A stretch of 64,000 bases of DNA from Xanthomonas sp. 10-10 (lineage in GTDB: Bacteria; Pseudomonadota; Gammaproteobacteria; Xanthomonadales; Xanthomonadaceae), in assembly GCF_040182365.1 (NCBI RefSeq), contig NZ_CP144460.1:1054001-1118000 (forward strand), read 5' to 3'. Positions 35,194-43,556 of the stretch are shown piece by piece. The notes beneath the pieces were generated by a model, which had not been told where the DNA came from, made no database searches, and saw only the letters and a program-made list of their open reading frames with translations. The number at the start of each line of letters is the position of its first letter. The first letter of the stretch is position 1. A program made the translations under genes and the position numbers.

Positions 35194-36284
35194 AGGTGAC
35201 GGCCGACGACCACCGCTGGATGGCACAGGCGCTGCGCCTGGCAGAACGTGGTGCATACACCACGCGGCCCAATCCGATGGTGGGCTGCGTGATCGTGCGC
35301 GATGGCGTGTGCGTGGGCGAAGGCTTCCATCAGCGGGCCGGTGGCCCGCATGCGGAAGTGTTCGCGCTGCGCGCCGCTGGCGAGCATGCACGTGGGGCGA
35401 CTGCATACGTGACATTGGAGCCATGCGCGCATTACGGGCGCACGCCGCCGTGCGCACTGGCCTTAATCGAAGCAGGCGTGGCGCGCGTGGTTGCGGCGAT
35501 GGCCGACCCGTTTCCGCAGGTCAACGGCGGTGGCTTTGCACTGCTGCGCGAGGCCGGGATCGAAGTGGTCGCAGGTGTGCTGCAGGCGCAGGCGCGCGAA
35601 CTCAATCGTGGGTTCCTCTCGCGGGTAGAGCGTGGGCGCCCGTGGCTGCGGGTCAAGCTGGGCGCCAGCCTGGATGGGCGCACTGCGCTGGCCAACGGGC
35701 ACTCCAAGTGGATTACCGGTGCGCACGCACGTGCCGACGTGCAACGCTGGCGTGCGCGTGCCGGCGCCATCCTGACCGGTGCCGGCACGGTACTGGCGGA
35801 CGATCCGGCGATGACGGTGCGCTTGGGCGATGACACGCCCTTCGTGCCGCCGTTACGGGTCGTGCTGGACGCGCGCTTGCGCACCCTGGAGTGCGGGAAC
35901 ATTCGCCAGGGCGATGCGCCGACGCTCTATCTGCATGGCCATGCAGATAGAGCGCCGTCGCTGCAGAGTGCCGAATTCGTCGGGATGCCACTGCAGGAAG
36001 GGCGTCTGGATCCGGGAGCGGTGCTGGCGCTGCTGGCCGAGCGCGGGATCAACGAGGTACATGCAGAGGCCGGCGCAACGCTGAGCGGCGCGCTGCTGCA
36101 AGCCGGCCTGGTCGACGAACTGCTGGTCTACATGGCACCGGTGCTGCTGGGCGATACCGCCAGACCGCTGCTGGCCGGGCTTGGCATCGATACCATGGCG
36201 CAACGTCGCGCTCTGCATCTGGCCGATGTGCGCCAGCTTGACCAGGATCTGCGGCTGCGCTATCTGCCTGGTGTCGTCGAATGA
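35190..36284 (+). CDS. ribD: Bifunctional riboflavin biosynthesis deaminase/reductase
   Basis: 364 residues from an ATG overlapping the previous stop by 4 nt. The N-terminal deaminase has the zinc site His54-A-Glu56 and Cys79/Cys88 (LEPCAHYGRTPPC). The C-terminal part is the NADPH-dependent reductase (PWLRVKLGASLDGRTAL; KWITGAHARADVQRWRARAGAILTG). Together they carry out the second and third steps after GTP ring opening. A perfect 32-nt palindrome lies inside the reductase part (35923-35954) without breaking the frame. The gene is separate from the FMN-riboswitch-controlled ribE block 2.3 kb downstream. Confidence 0.96.
   Translation: MKVTADDHRWMAQALRLAERGAYTTRPNPMVGCVIVRDGVCVGEGFHQRAGGPHAEVFALRAAGEHARGATAYVTLEPCAHYGRTPPCALALIEAGVARVVAAMADPFPQVNGGGFALLREAGIEVVAGVLQAQARELNRGFLSRVERGRPWLRVKLGASLDGRTALANGHSKWITGAHARADVQRWRARAGAILTGAGTVLADDPAMTVRLGDDTPFVPPLRVVLDARLRTLECGNIRQGDAPTLYLHGHADRAPSLQSAEFVGMPLQEGRLDPGAVLALLAERGINEVHAEAGATLSGALLQAGLVDELLVYMAPVLLGDTARPLLAGLGIDTMAQRRALHLADVRQLDQDLRLRYLPGVVE
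35923..35954. repeat. Perfect 32-nt palindrome inside ribD
   Basis: Positions 35923-35938 (starting CGCTCTATCTG) are exactly reverse-complemented at 35939-35954, with no loop. In the protein it encodes the LYLHGHADRA region. Confidence 0.97.
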
Positions 36285-36516
36285 ATGCTGGCTATGGCGC
36301 AAGGGAACGTTACGGGATGCTGTTCCTGTAGTGCACGTGTTCTGCAAGCGTTGAAGCCTGAGTGGGGGGCGTTACCCAATTCCTGGCCTGCCCGGGGCAG
36401 CGCAGGTGCGAAGCAGGCAAGCGGTGCAGGCGACGGGTGAACAACTGCCGACCAATGTGTGCTCTCAGGCCTCTACAGACGAAACCCACCTTTCTTCACG
36501 TATCGGATTTCTCGTT

Positions 36517-36909
36517 ATGACCATGCTCGCTGCACATGCCCGGCAGTTTGCGGAAGGACAAGTCTGGGAGTACCGCAACCGGGCCGAGGAGCCGGGTTCG
36601 ACGCTGCTGATCAACAGGATCGAGGTCGAACCGAACATTGGCGAGGTGTTCCATATCAGCGTCCGCGACGTGCGGGTCAGGAACGTGCGTGCTCCCAATG
36701 CCGTTTCGACGGAGTTGCCGCATTTTCCGGTGTCCAGAACGACACTCGAAAGCTCCGTGACCACGCTGGTGGGGCATGCCCCGGCAAATCCGGAGTATCT
36801 GGAGGGCTACACGACATGGCGCGCGGCCTTTGACGACGGCGACGCCGGCGTCTTCACACTCCCCGTGAGTGAGATCGTCGATGTCATCGAAACCACCATC
36901 AATCAGTAG
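36517..36909 (+). CDS. Hypothetical protein
   Basis: 130 residues from the ATG at 36517. I do not recognise the family. The sequence has a mixed alpha/beta look (FAEGQVWEYRNRAEEPGSTLLI; GEVFHISVRDVRVRN) and an end with FTLPVSEIVDVIETTI, without signal peptide, membrane helix or Cys. Base use is somewhat less GC-skewed than in the neighbours. It stands between ribD (232 bp upstream) and a broken methyltransferase gene, in what looks like a small accessory patch. Coding potential is supported by a long frame with sensible composition only. Confidence 0.55.
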   Translation: MTMLAAHARQFAEGQVWEYRNRAEEPGSTLLINRIEVEPNIGEVFHISVRDVRVRNVRAPNAVSTELPHFPVSRTTLESSVTTLVGHAPANPEYLEGYTTWRAAFDDGDAGVFTLPVSEIVDVIETTINQ

Positions 36910-36987
36910 CAGGATGCGAGGCGATGTGAGGGGCGAATGCGTGGTCCGGTTTATGGGCATTTCCTGCTGGCAGCAAGCGTGCGTGCG

Positions 36988-37435
36988 ATGTTGCACGCTC
37001 TAGAAACGTGGCTTCCACCGCCCATTCTGCTGGTGGTGCTTGCAGCAGTGCTTTGGCGATTGCCGGGGGCTGTCTCCTCGAGGGTATGCATTTCCATTGG
37101 CGTGCCGTGCCTTGTGCTTGGCCTTTCGATCAATGCGTGGTCGAAAGTCATGTTTCGGTCTGCGCGTACCACGGTCAATCCACTGCACCCAGAGCGATCT
37201 TCTGCCTTGGTGACATCCGCTGTATCGGTATTCGCGTCACCCGATGTACCTGGGCTATGCCCTGGCATTGCTGGGCTGGGTCATCTGCCACGGGCAGCTG
37301 CTTGGCTTGCTCGCAGTGGCGCTGTTTATCGGCTATGTCACGGTTTTTCAGATACTGCCCGAGGAACGCTGCCTGTCGGCACGCTTCCAGGCCGACTATG
37401 CGGTGTACCGCGCAGCGGTGCGTCGCTGGCTCTGA
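36988..37435 (+). pseudogene. Frameshifted isoprenylcysteine methyltransferase-like (ICMT/PEMT) membrane protein
   Basis: The first part (residues 1-77 from the ATG at 36988) has two hydrophobic segments (PPILLVVLAAVLWRLPGAV) and the family string RSARTTVNPLHPERSSALVTS. The expected continuation YRYSRHPMYLGYALALLG appears only in another frame, from about 37220 to the stop at 37435, ending in ILPEERCLSARFQADYAVYR. The switch falls between 37218 and 37220 and equals a loss of two bases or a gain of one. Both halves are clearly one gene of the membrane methyltransferase family. It is therefore either an inactivated gene or contains a sequence error. Confidence 0.85.
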
Positions 37436-37721
37436 ACCCGCGTCACGCACGTCGATCAATGGTGCGTTTGACCTGGCGCCCTGCGATTCGCCCTGTGTTC
37501 CTGTCGACATTGGACATTGGACATGGGCGGGTGCCGCCGCCGCTGGAGTGTCGTCGGGCGCTTCAAACTGATGTGCGGCGTTTCGCAGGGGCGCACGTTC
37601 CAGCTGCGAATGGTGTGCGAGCAGCGTTTCGATCGGACGGTAGAGCATCGGTACCCGGTTGCTTGTTGAAGCGTTTTTCCGTCAGGTCGGGCCGATCGTG
37701 CCAGGAAGGGCCGGACATAAA
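37436..37721. other. Intergenic region after the broken methyltransferase gene
   Basis: About 290 bp with no recognisable gene. A short 7-nt direct repeat (ACATTGG twice, then ACATGGG) lies near 37506-37525. The hairpin at 37722-37745 follows. Confidence 0.5.
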
Positions 37722-37745
37722 AAAGGCTCCGCAAGCGGAGCCTTT
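37722..37745 (-). terminator. Intrinsic terminator of the Ax21-family gene
   Basis: AAAGGCTCCG at 37722-37731 pairs with 37736-37745 across CAAG. On the minus strand the stem is followed by a run of six T, typical of intrinsic termination, 21 bp after the gene end. Confidence 0.9.
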
Positions 37746-37766
37746 CTTGTAGCTGCAGCGCGTCGA

Positions 37767-38393
37767 TCAGAAGCTTGCGCGCACGCCGACCTTGTATTGG
37801 TTGGCGTCGTCGATGAATTCGACCTCGCCGACCAAGCCCCAGGTGGGAGTGAAGTTGACCTGACCACCCAAGGTGCCGGCAAATTCGCCCTGGTCGAGAT
37901 CATTGCCATCGATGTAGCCAGCCTTGATCCATGCCTCCGTGCGCGGCGAAGGCTTGCCGCGTAGGCCAAGACTCACCATGCCGAAGTTCCTGTTGGCTGA
38001 TGAGGCCGAGAAGATGCGGCTGCCTGCTTGCTTTGCTTCAGCTTCGATCTTCGTGCGCAGCACGCTGGCGTCTGCAATGAAATCGACGCGCTCGGTCATT
38101 TCCTGACGGTAAGCGATACCCAGATTGGCTTGTTGCAGCGTCGCTTCCAGAGTGATGTTGTTTGCGAGGCCGTAGTCGTTCGACGCACGCTGGTAGCCCG
38201 CGAACAGGTAGACCGGCTCGGCAATCTGCCACGAGCCGCGAATGTAGCCGCCATCGATGTCGTCCGAATCGCCGTTCACGGTGATTTCGGTGCGGTTCCA
38301 GCCGCCTTCGACATAGCTGTAGCTCAGACCTTCAGCAGTGGCGGCAAACGGGGCGGCGGCCAGCAGGGCAGCCAGAATCAAGGTGGTGCGCAT
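37767..38393 (-). CDS. Ax21-family outer-membrane beta-barrel protein
   Basis: 208 residues from the ATG at 38393, with an AGAGAG site upstream. A clean signal peptide (TLILAALLAAAPFAATA) is followed by GLSYSYVEGGWNRTE, the start shared by Ax21-type proteins, and about eight amphipathic strands ending in YKVGVRASF with a terminal Phe. The family was first described as an activator of XA21-mediated rice immunity, a claim later withdrawn. What is known is export to the outer membrane or vesicles and a link to biofilm and motility. The gene is monocistronic, with its own terminator, and is transcribed away from the FMN riboswitch. Confidence 0.82.
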   Translation of the reverse strand: MRTTLILAALLAAAPFAATAEGLSYSYVEGGWNRTEITVNGDSDDIDGGYIRGSWQIAEPVYLFAGYQRASNDYGLANNITLEATLQQANLGIAYRQEMTERVDFIADASVLRTKIEAEAKQAGSRIFSASSANRNFGMVSLGLRGKPSPRTEAWIKAGYIDGNDLDQGEFAGTLGGQVNFTPTWGLVGEVEFIDDANQYKVGVRASF

Positions 38394-38613
38394 GAGTGTT
38401 CTCTCTGAATTGATGTCCGTTTCTTCCGGCCGACAGGCTGGAAAAGAGCGCGACGTCTCCCGCCGCGGCGCGCAATTTAACAGACTCTTCACAAAACTTG
38501 CCATGGGGGAATTCCTGACACGACACAGCGTCCCGCCGGCCTTAGCCGGTGGTCAGCAATGACGCCGGTGCACGCTGTTAAACTGCGCCAGCCGGTTCGC
38601 CGGTACTCACGAA

Positions 38614-38781
38614 CGTCTTCAGGGCGGGGTGCGATTCCCCACCGGCGGTAGGCACGTGCAAACGTGCGAGCCCGCGAGCGCTTCGCGGCGGCGCCCGGCA
38701 GTTCATTGCGGGGGTGGTGCGAAGGTCAGCAGATCCGGTCCGATGCCGGAGCCGACGGTATAGTCCGGATGAAAGAAGACG
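38614..38781 (+). promoter_or_regulatory. FMN riboswitch (RFN element)
   Basis: CTTCAGGGCGGGGTGCGATT at 38618 onwards and CCCCACCGGCGGTA just after it are the conserved FMN aptamer core; the later GCAGATCCGGTCCGATGCCGG and AGTCCGGATGAAAG parts are also present. The closing stem P1 is perfect: CGTCTTC at 38614-38620 pairs with GAAGACG at 38775-38781. A variable arm (about 38655-38705) is longer than in E. coli. FMN binding is expected to lower expression of the downstream ribE-ribBA genes. Confidence 0.96.
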
Positions 38782-38787
38782 GCCAAC

Positions 38788-38807
38788 GCGCAGCCTTGCG
38801 GCTGCGC
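38788..38807 (+). terminator. Expression-platform hairpin of the FMN riboswitch
   Basis: GCGCAGCC pairs with GGCTGCGC across TTGC, and a T-containing stretch (CTGTTTGCTTTG) follows. It lies 7 nt after the aptamer and can act as the terminator stem that the ligand-bound switch permits. Confidence 0.6.
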
Positions 38808-38865
38808 GCGCGCCTGTTTGCTTTGCCTTGCGGCGTTTTTCGCTCAACTTCTGCGAGAAACGACT

Positions 38866-38952
38866 ATGTCTTTGCATTACCTGTCGCGTTGCATCGCGAC
38901 CCTCCACTGCGCCAAGCCACCACGATCGTTGCTGCAAACGGGGGTGCGCTGA
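38866..38952 (+). CDS. Possible 28-residue leader peptide between riboswitch and ribE
   Basis: The frame starts with ATG and runs through LHYLSRCIATLHCAKPP to a TGA that shares one base with the ribE ATG (TGATG). Such termination-reinitiation geometry often couples translation. The peptide has no known relative, and there is no strong ribosome site, so it may be chance. Confidence 0.35.
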   Translation: MSLHYLSRCIATLHCAKPPRSLLQTGVR

Positions 38953-39554
38953 TGTTCACCGGAATCATTGAAGGCGTGGGCCGTCTGGCGGCGCGCCAGC
39001 CGCAGGGCGGCGATGTGCGGTTTAGCTTCGCTGTCGGCAACTTGCCGTTCGAGGCGGTGCAGCTCGGCGAAAGCATCGCCGTCAACGGCGTCTGCCTGAC
39101 CGTGATCGCGTTCGACGCAGCCAGTTTTCAAGCCGATGCGTCCACCGAAACCCTGTCGCTGACCACCTTGGGTACGTTGCCGGAAGGCGCGGTGATCAAC
39201 CTTGAGCGTGCGATGCGCCCGACCGATCGCCTGGGCGGGCATCTTGTCAGTGGTCACGTCGATGGTCTGGGTCAGGTGCAATCGGTGCACGGCGATGCGC
39301 GTGCGCAGCGCTGGCGGTTTGCCGCTGCGCCTGCCGTATTGCGCTATGTCGCCAAGAAGGGCTCGATCTGCGTGGACGGCGTCAGCCTCACCGTCAACGA
39401 CGTGGACGAGGCCGGCTTTGAAGTGGCATTGATTCCGCACACGGTCGCCAATACCGCGTTTGCGGCCACTGCCGTGGGCGCTGCGGTGAATCTGGAAATC
39501 GATCTGGTGGCACGCTATGTCGAGCGCCTGCTCGGCACGCGGGGTGCAGCATGA
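38952..39554 (+). CDS. ribE: Riboflavin synthase, alpha subunit
   Basis: 200 residues. The N-terminus MFTGIIEGVGRL is diagnostic, and the two lumazine-binding repeats are visible, each with a VNGVCLTV- or VDGVSLTV-type strand (residues about 45 and 142) and a GGHLVSGHVDG motif. The enzyme joins two 6,7-dimethyl-8-ribityllumazine molecules to give riboflavin. It is the first gene behind the FMN riboswitch and overlaps ribBA by 4 nt. Confidence 0.97.
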   Translation: MFTGIIEGVGRLAARQPQGGDVRFSFAVGNLPFEAVQLGESIAVNGVCLTVIAFDAASFQADASTETLSLTTLGTLPEGAVINLERAMRPTDRLGGHLVSGHVDGLGQVQSVHGDARAQRWRFAAAPAVLRYVAKKGSICVDGVSLTVNDVDEAGFEVALIPHTVANTAFAATAVGAAVNLEIDLVARYVERLLGTRGAA

Positions 39555-40690
39555 ATTTCGCGCCGGTTCCCGAGCTGATCGAAGAGTTGCGCGCCGGGCG
39601 CATGGTGGTGATCGTCGACGACGAAGACCGCGAAAACGAGGGCGATCTGATCATGGCCGCCGAGCTGGTCAAGCCGTCGGACATCAATTTCATGGTGACC
39701 CACGCGCGTGGACTGGTGTGCCTGTCGCTGACTCGCGAGCGCTGCGCCCAGCTTGGTCTTGCGCCGATGGTGCGCAATAACACCGCGCAGTTCCAGACCA
39801 ACTTCACCGTCAGCATCGAGGCGGCCGAAGGCGTTACCACCGGTATCTCGGCCTACGACCGTGCGCATACGGTGCGGACCGCGGTACGTCCGGATGCCAA
39901 ACCGCAGGATCTGAGCCAGCCAGGGCATATTTTCCCGCTGATTTCGCAGCCCGGTGGCGTACTGACCCGCGCCGGCCATACCGAAGCCGCCAGCGATCTG
40001 CCGATGCTGGCCGGGCTGGAACCGGCCGGCGTGCTGGTGGAAGTGCTCAACCCGGATGGCAGCATGGCGCGCCGTCCGCAGCTGGAAGTGTTTGCACGCG
40101 AGCACGGGCTGAAGATGGGCTCGATCGCCGATCTGATCGCCTACCGGCTGGCCAACGAGCACACCGTCGAACGGGTGGACGAGCGCGACATCACCACCGA
40201 GTTCGGCCCGTTCAAACTGGTGACCTACCGCGACCGCATTGCGCACGACCTGCACTTTGCCCTGGTGCGCGGCGTGGCCGAGCCGAATACGCCCACGCTG
40301 GTGCGCGTGCAGGTGGAAAACCCATTGGCCGATCTGCTGCATTGGCAGCGCGATGATTTTGGCGTGGCCGCTACCGATGCCTTGCGTGCGATCTCCGCCG
40401 AAGGGCAGGGCGTGATGGTGGTGCTGTCGGCCCCGCGCGACAGCGAATCGCTGTTGGCGCGGTTGCGCCAGCAGCCCGAAGCTGCCGCCAATGCCAAGGA
40501 CGTCAGCCAGTGGCGGCGCAATGGTGCCGGCGCGCAGATCCTGGCCGAGCTCGGTCTGGGCAAGCTGCGCGTGCTGGGGACCCCGCGCCGCCAGGTCGGC
40601 CTGGCCGGTTTCGGGCTGGAGGTGGTGGAGTATCTGGAATGCCACCCGGGCGAAGCGGTGCGTTCGGTGCCGCCGACAGCGTTGCCGTAA
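39551..40690 (+). CDS. ribBA: 3,4-dihydroxy-2-butanone-4-phosphate synthase fused to a degenerate GTP cyclohydrolase II-like domain
   Basis: 379 residues. Residues 1-200 form RibB with [20 protein letters not shown] (metal/substrate site) and the [11 protein letters not shown] and GHTEAASDL motifs. The C-terminal 170 residues align in position with RibA, but the three zinc-binding Cys of the GTP cyclohydrolase II motif (C-x10-C-x-C) are absent; the matching stretch reads [19 protein letters not shown], and only one Cys occurs near the very end. I therefore expect butanone-phosphate synthase activity only, and a separate ribA elsewhere. The start overlaps ribE by 4 nt. Fusions of this degenerate type are known in several proteobacteria. 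Confidence 0.93.
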   Translation: MNFAPVPELIEELRAGRMVVIVDDEDRENEGDLIMAAELVKPSDINFMVTHARGLVCLSLTRERCAQLGLAPMVRNNTAQFQTNFTVSIEAAEGVTTGISAYDRAHTVRTAVRPDAKPQDLSQPGHIFPLISQPGGVLTRAGHTEAASDLPMLAGLEPAGVLVEVLNPDGSMARRPQLEVFAREHGLKMGSIADLIAYRLANEHTVERVDERDITTEFGPFKLVTYRDRIAHDLHFALVRGVAEPNTPTLVRVQVENPLADLLHWQRDDFGVAATDALRAISAEGQGVMVVLSAPRDSESLLARLRQQPEAAANAKDVSQWRRNGAGAQILAELGLGKLRVLGTPRRQVGLAGFGLEVVEYLECHPGEAVRSVPPTALP

Positions 40691-40936
40691 GCGCAATCCA
40701 GTGCCGGCAGCGCGTGGTTGCCAGCGGGTGCGGGTATCGAAGAAGCGGGTGGCGGTGACGTCGCCCGTGGCCCATCGCCAACCGCCTGCCGCTGGCAGCC
40801 ATGCGCTGCAGGTGATGCGCCCTGGCGTCCCGGACGCCCCGGCAGTGCCTGCTTCGGCGGGCCGCTGCCGTGCATGTCGGCCGGGTCCGGGCCCGGCAGC
40901 TGTTAAACTTCCCGCCCCCTCGAGTTGCCGACCCGC

Positions 40937-41401
40937 ATGACCCACTACGAAGGCGATCTTCGCCCCACCACCGCGCGCTTTGCGATCATCGCCAGCCGCT
41001 GGAATGCCCGTATCACCGACGTGCTGGTTGCCGGCGCGCGCCAGAGCCTGGCCGGCAACGGCATCGGCGAGGACGCCATCGACGTGATCCGCGTGCCCGG
41101 CGCCTGGGAAATTCCGATCGCCGCCAACCGGGTGGCGCAGTCTGGCCAGCACGGCGCGATCATTGCGCTGGGCTGCGTGATCCGCGGCGATACCCGTCAC
41201 TACGAACACGTGGCCGACCTGTGCGCCGAAGGCCTGATGAGCGTACAGCTGCAGACCGGCGTGCCGGTGCTCAACGGTGTGCTGGCGGTCGAGCGGGTGG
41301 AAGATGCCGAAGCACGCGCCGGCGGCAGCCATGGCAACAAGGGCGAGGAATGCGCGCTTGCCGCGCTGGAACTGGTGAATTTGATGGAGTTGTTGCCATG
41401 A
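40937..41401 (+). CDS. ribH: 6,7-dimethyl-8-ribityllumazine synthase
   Basis: 154 residues from the ATG at 40937; an upstream ATG at 40925 is less likely. Conserved parts are [30 protein letters not shown] and [17 protein letters not shown] with the catalytic His. It condenses the RibB and RibD products into the lumazine precursor of riboflavin. It lies 246 bp after ribBA, so it may have its own promoter in that gap, but it is in the same direction and is coupled to nusB by a 4-nt overlap. Confidence 0.97.
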   Translation: MTHYEGDLRPTTARFAIIASRWNARITDVLVAGARQSLAGNGIGEDAIDVIRVPGAWEIPIAANRVAQSGQHGAIIALGCVIRGDTRHYEHVADLCAEGLMSVQLQTGVPVLNGVLAVERVEDAEARAGGSHGNKGEECALAALELVNLMELLP

Positions 41402-41877
41402 GCAAGTCCGGTGGACATGCCCGCCACGGCCGTCGCGACGGCATCGACCCGGTGCTGCGCTCGCGTGCACGCCGCCGTGCGCTGCAGGCGGTGTATGCCT
41501 GGCAGATCTCCGGCGGCTTTGCCAAGCAGGTGATCGGCCAGTTTGCACATGAGCAGGCGCACGAAGTGGCCGACCTGGCGTACTTCGAAAGTCTGGTGGA
41601 AGGCGTGCTCACCCATCGCGCCGAACTGGATACCGCGTTGACGCCGTACCTGGATCGTGGCGTGGAAGAGGTCGACGCGATCGAACGCGCGGTGCTGCGC
41701 CTGGCTGCCTACGAGCTGCTGTATCGCCAGGACGTGCCCTACCGCGTGGTGATCAACGAAGCGATCGAAACCGCCAAGCGCTTCGGCTCCGAACACGGTC
41801 ACACCTACGTCAACGGCGTGCTGGATCGCGCTGCCGTGGAGTGGCGCAAGGTCGAGTCCGGCGCGAGCGGCGCCTGA
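41398..41877 (+). CDS. nusB: Transcription antitermination factor NusB
   Basis: 159 residues, overlapping ribH by 4 nt. All-helical NusB signature parts are present: [16 protein letters not shown] near the N-terminus, [18 protein letters not shown] and [26 protein letters not shown] at the end. It binds boxA RNA with NusE in rRNA antitermination. The ribH-nusB-thiL order is widespread. A two-armed repeat separates it from thiL. Confidence 0.96.
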   Translation: MSKSGGHARHGRRDGIDPVLRSRARRRALQAVYAWQISGGFAKQVIGQFAHEQAHEVADLAYFESLVEGVLTHRAELDTALTPYLDRGVEEVDAIERAVLRLAAYELLYRQDVPYRVVINEAIETAKRFGSEHGHTYVNGVLDRAAVEWRKVESGASGA

Positions 41878-41885
41878 GGCGCCGC

Positions 41886-41981
41886 GGGAATGGGGATTCG
41901 GGAATGGGGAATCGCGAGAGCACCGTTTACGATATCTCCTGAAGCGCTTTTGCGATTCCCGATTCCCTTTTCCCGATTCCC
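41886..41981. repeat. Two-armed GGGAAT/ATTCCC element between nusB and thiL
   Basis: The left arm has GGGAATGGGGATTCGGGAAT and more; the right arm GATTCCCGATTCCCTTTTCC and more, inverted around a unique middle of about 40 nt. It begins 8 nt after the nusB stop and ends 6 nt before the thiL ATG. Confidence 0.9.
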
Positions 41982-41987
41982 GTTGCC

Positions 41988-42962
41988 ATGCCCGAATTCG
42001 ATCTGATTGCTCGTCTGCGCGCGCGCATCGCTGCGCGTGCCGATGTGCCGTTGGGCATCGGCGACGACGCAGCGCTGCTGCAGCCGCCGGCCGGCGAGCA
42101 GTTGGCAATCACCGCGGACACGCTCAATGCCGGGGTGCATTTCCCGCACGAAACGCTGCCCGCCGATCTGGGCTGGAAGACGCTGGCGGTGAATCTGTCC
42201 GACCTTGCGGCGATGGGCGCGCAACCGCGCTGGTGCACCTTGTCGCTGTCCCTGCCGCACGACGATCTGGCGTGGGTGGACGCATTTGCCGATGGGTTCT
42301 TTGCGCTCGCCGATGCGCACGGCATTGCGCTGGTCGGCGGCGATACCACGCGCGGTCCGTTGTCGTGCGCGGTCACCGCGATCGGTAGCGTGCCGCCGGG
42401 GGCTGCGCTGCGTCGCGATGGCGCGCGCGTGGGCGATGATGTGTGGGTGACCGGCCAGCTTGGCGAAGCGGCGGCGGCCTTGTCGCTGTGGCAGGCCGGT
42501 ACGTTGGATGTCACGCATGTGGCGGCTGACCGGCTGCATGAAGCATGGCGCCTCCGCTTGCTGCGTCCGCAGCCGCGCGTGCAGGCGGGTTTGCGTCTGC
42601 GTGGGCTTGCGCATGCCTGTGTTGATGTCTCCGACGGCCTGCTGGCCGATCTGGGCCATCTGTGCGAACGCAGTGGCGTGGGCGCGCAGCTGGCGTTGAC
42701 CGACTTACCGCAGATGCCGCGCAGCGATGCAATCAGCGCCGTGCAGTGCATTGGCTGGCAATTGGGCGGCGGCGACGACTACGAGCTGTGTTTCAGCGCC
42801 GCGCCGCAGCACCGCGATGCCGTGCTGCAGGCGATGGCGTTTGCCGGCGTGGCTGCCACGCGCATCGGCCAGATCGTTGCCGCACCGGGCGTGGTGGTGC
42901 ACGACGCCGACGGCCATCCCTGGCAACCGCCCCAACGTGGCTATCAGCACTTCGTGGGTTGA
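41988..42962 (+). CDS. thiL: Thiamine-monophosphate kinase
   Basis: 324 residues. N-terminal EFDLIARLRARI, GIGDDAALLQPP (ATP/metal site) and AITADTLNAGVHFP are followed by KTLAVNLSDLAAMGAQPRW, LVGGDTTRGPLSCAVTAIG and SDGLLADLGHLCERSGVGA, all typical. It phosphorylates thiamine monophosphate to thiamine diphosphate. Being in the riboflavin/nusB block is a common arrangement. No Shine-Dalgarno-like bases are apparent because the repeat element abuts the start. Confidence 0.96.
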   Translation: MPEFDLIARLRARIAARADVPLGIGDDAALLQPPAGEQLAITADTLNAGVHFPHETLPADLGWKTLAVNLSDLAAMGAQPRWCTLSLSLPHDDLAWVDAFADGFFALADAHGIALVGGDTTRGPLSCAVTAIGSVPPGAALRRDGARVGDDVWVTGQLGEAAAALSLWQAGTLDVTHVAADRLHEAWRLRLLRPQPRVQAGLRLRGLAHACVDVSDGLLADLGHLCERSGVGAQLALTDLPQMPRSDAISAVQCIGWQLGGGDDYELCFSAAPQHRDAVLQAMAFAGVAATRIGQIVAAPGVVVHDADGHPWQPPQRGYQHFVG

Positions 42963-43304
42963 GGATTGGCGGCTGGTGCCGCGGCGCTGGCGGGTCGTGA
43001 CGACCGCTGCCTAGGCGCTGCGTGCGTTGTTGCAGGGCCAGCCGCGCCAGGCGCATCGATCGACGTGGATTGCGTGTCTGTGCACTGCATCTTGTGGTGA
43101 GCGCTGTGCTGCGAGGCGCCTGCTTGGCTTTGGCGGTCTGATGGTGTCCTGAAGGGATAGACGGCCAAGCGGTATTGCCGTGTCTGCAGCACGGCCCCCC
43201 TCGAACGTGGGTCTCGTGATGCCAGCAGGACATGTGTCCGGCTGCAGCTCAGCCCGCATATCCACTGATGGCCTCCAATTGCCGCTCGCTGCTCGCCGCC
43301 GACT
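42963..43304. other. Intergenic region after thiL
   Basis: About 340 bp in which I find no gene or clear regulatory site. It runs up to the heptamer array. Confidence 0.5.
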
Positions 43305-43440
43305 CCCGAATCCCGAATCCCGAATCCCGAATCCCGAATCCCGAATCCCGAATCCCGAATCCCGAATCCCGAATCCCGAATCCCGAATCCCGAATCCCGA
43401 ATCCCGAATCCCGAATCCCGAATCCCGAATCCCGAATCCC
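43305..43440. repeat. 19-copy CCCGAAT tandem array
   Basis: Nineteen perfect CCCGAAT heptamers (43305-43437) plus CCC. Both strands read open through it because of the 7-nt period (repeating IPNPESR on one strand, DSGFGIR on the other), but this is not evidence for a protein. It lies 117 bp upstream of the hydrolase gene start. The motif is the same as the arms of the two-armed elements. Confidence 0.97.
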
Positions 43441-43556
43441 CGCCCTTGAGCCATACCGTACCGTCTGGTACGTTCGCCAGGTTCTCCCCCGAACCACGGA
43501 TGCATGGCAGTTGCCGCTGGGCTATCCCGGCCCGGCTCCGCGTGGGAGAGAGCAGC

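Noticed and set aside
36285-36516. tRNA or small RNA gene after ribD
   Set aside because: No cloverleaf, CCA end or terminator-like structure was evident.
36937-37752. A single 271-codon gene in the methyltransferase region
   Set aside because: Only its first part is homologous; after 37218 the true continuation lies in another frame, so the rest of this frame is out-of-frame translation.
43305-43440. CRISPR array
   Set aside because: The heptamers are contiguous with no spacers, and there are no cas genes in the window.
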